Assembly: GCA_022478985.1 (NCBI GenBank)
Contig: JAKSZP010009478.1
Span: forward strand, 1 to 64,000
DNA length: 64,000 nucleotides
Reading direction: 5' to 3'
DNA from: Massospora cicadina
Lineage: Eukaryota > Entomophthoromycota > Entomophthoromycetes > Entomophthorales > Entomophthoraceae
Position 1 is the first letter of the stretch. Every line of letters starts with the position of its first letter. This document shows, piece by piece, positions 63,981-64,000 of this stretch. Both the position numbers and the translations under genes were made by a program. The notes below the pieces were generated by a model. That model searched no databases, had not been told where the DNA came from, and worked only from the letters and a program-made list of their open reading frames with translations.

Positions 63981-64000
63981 CCTGAAGCTCTTTCTTGGGT

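Overview
The window is eukaryotic, repeat-derived DNA: about 64 kb of AT-rich sequence in which I find no conventional host gene, no rRNA, no tRNA, no CRISPR array and no bacterial operon. Nearly everything can be assigned to retroelements nested inside one another. The mix (Ty3/Gypsy-type LTR elements, one of them a chromovirus whose integrase ends in a chromodomain, plus APE-type LINEs with a C-terminal zinc motif after the reverse transcriptase) fits a transposon-rich fungal genome best. I cannot name the organism, and another eukaryote is possible.

Layout, left to right. (1) 1-6733: plus-strand Gypsy element E1, inserted in the 3' LTR of minus-strand element E2. (2) 6734-14491: E2, with an ORF1-only retroposon (Z1) between its protease and reverse transcriptase. 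(3) 15064-29813: retroposon Z2 (plus strand, 13-bp perfect target-site duplication), split by minus-strand Gypsy element E3 (15875-28692, TSD TGCCC). E3 carries retroposon Z3 and a LINE, LINE1 (19864-25175, 18-bp TSD). (4) 29900-63980: one very old minus-strand Gypsy element, E5, whose two LTRs almost span the right half. It is broken by LINE2 (31035-36267), by a minimal non-autonomous LTR element T (37338-51333), by retroposon Z4 (51975-53870) and by a gag-only LTR element E6 (58412-62316). One LTR of T holds Gypsy element E4 (38717-50668), and one LTR of E4 holds the youngest element, a chromovirus (39083-44476, perfect 5-bp TSD AGTTC, LTRs about 96% alike by eye).

How the parts fit. E1, E2, E3, E4, T and probably E5 share a primer-binding site (TGGTGCTC then A or G, then CTACA), so T could have used the replication machinery of the Gypsy relatives. 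The Z elements encode a protein related to LINE ORF1 (a G-W/Y-L/F-D-L block and a CX2CX4HX3-4C knuckle) but no ORF2. The 5' and 3' ends of full-length Z2 resemble those of the LINEs, so they look like half-LINEs mobilised by LINE1/LINE2-type ORF2 protein. A second, hidden layer is a set of very short insertions (12-44 nt) that all end GGGACCATCTAGTACTA plus A, each within a 14-17 bp target duplication.

All coding regions are decayed. Stops often fall at conserved Arg, Gln or Trp codons. Coordinates of LTR ends, TSDs, primer sites and zinc knuckles were read directly; boundaries of decayed gag/pol domains are approximate.
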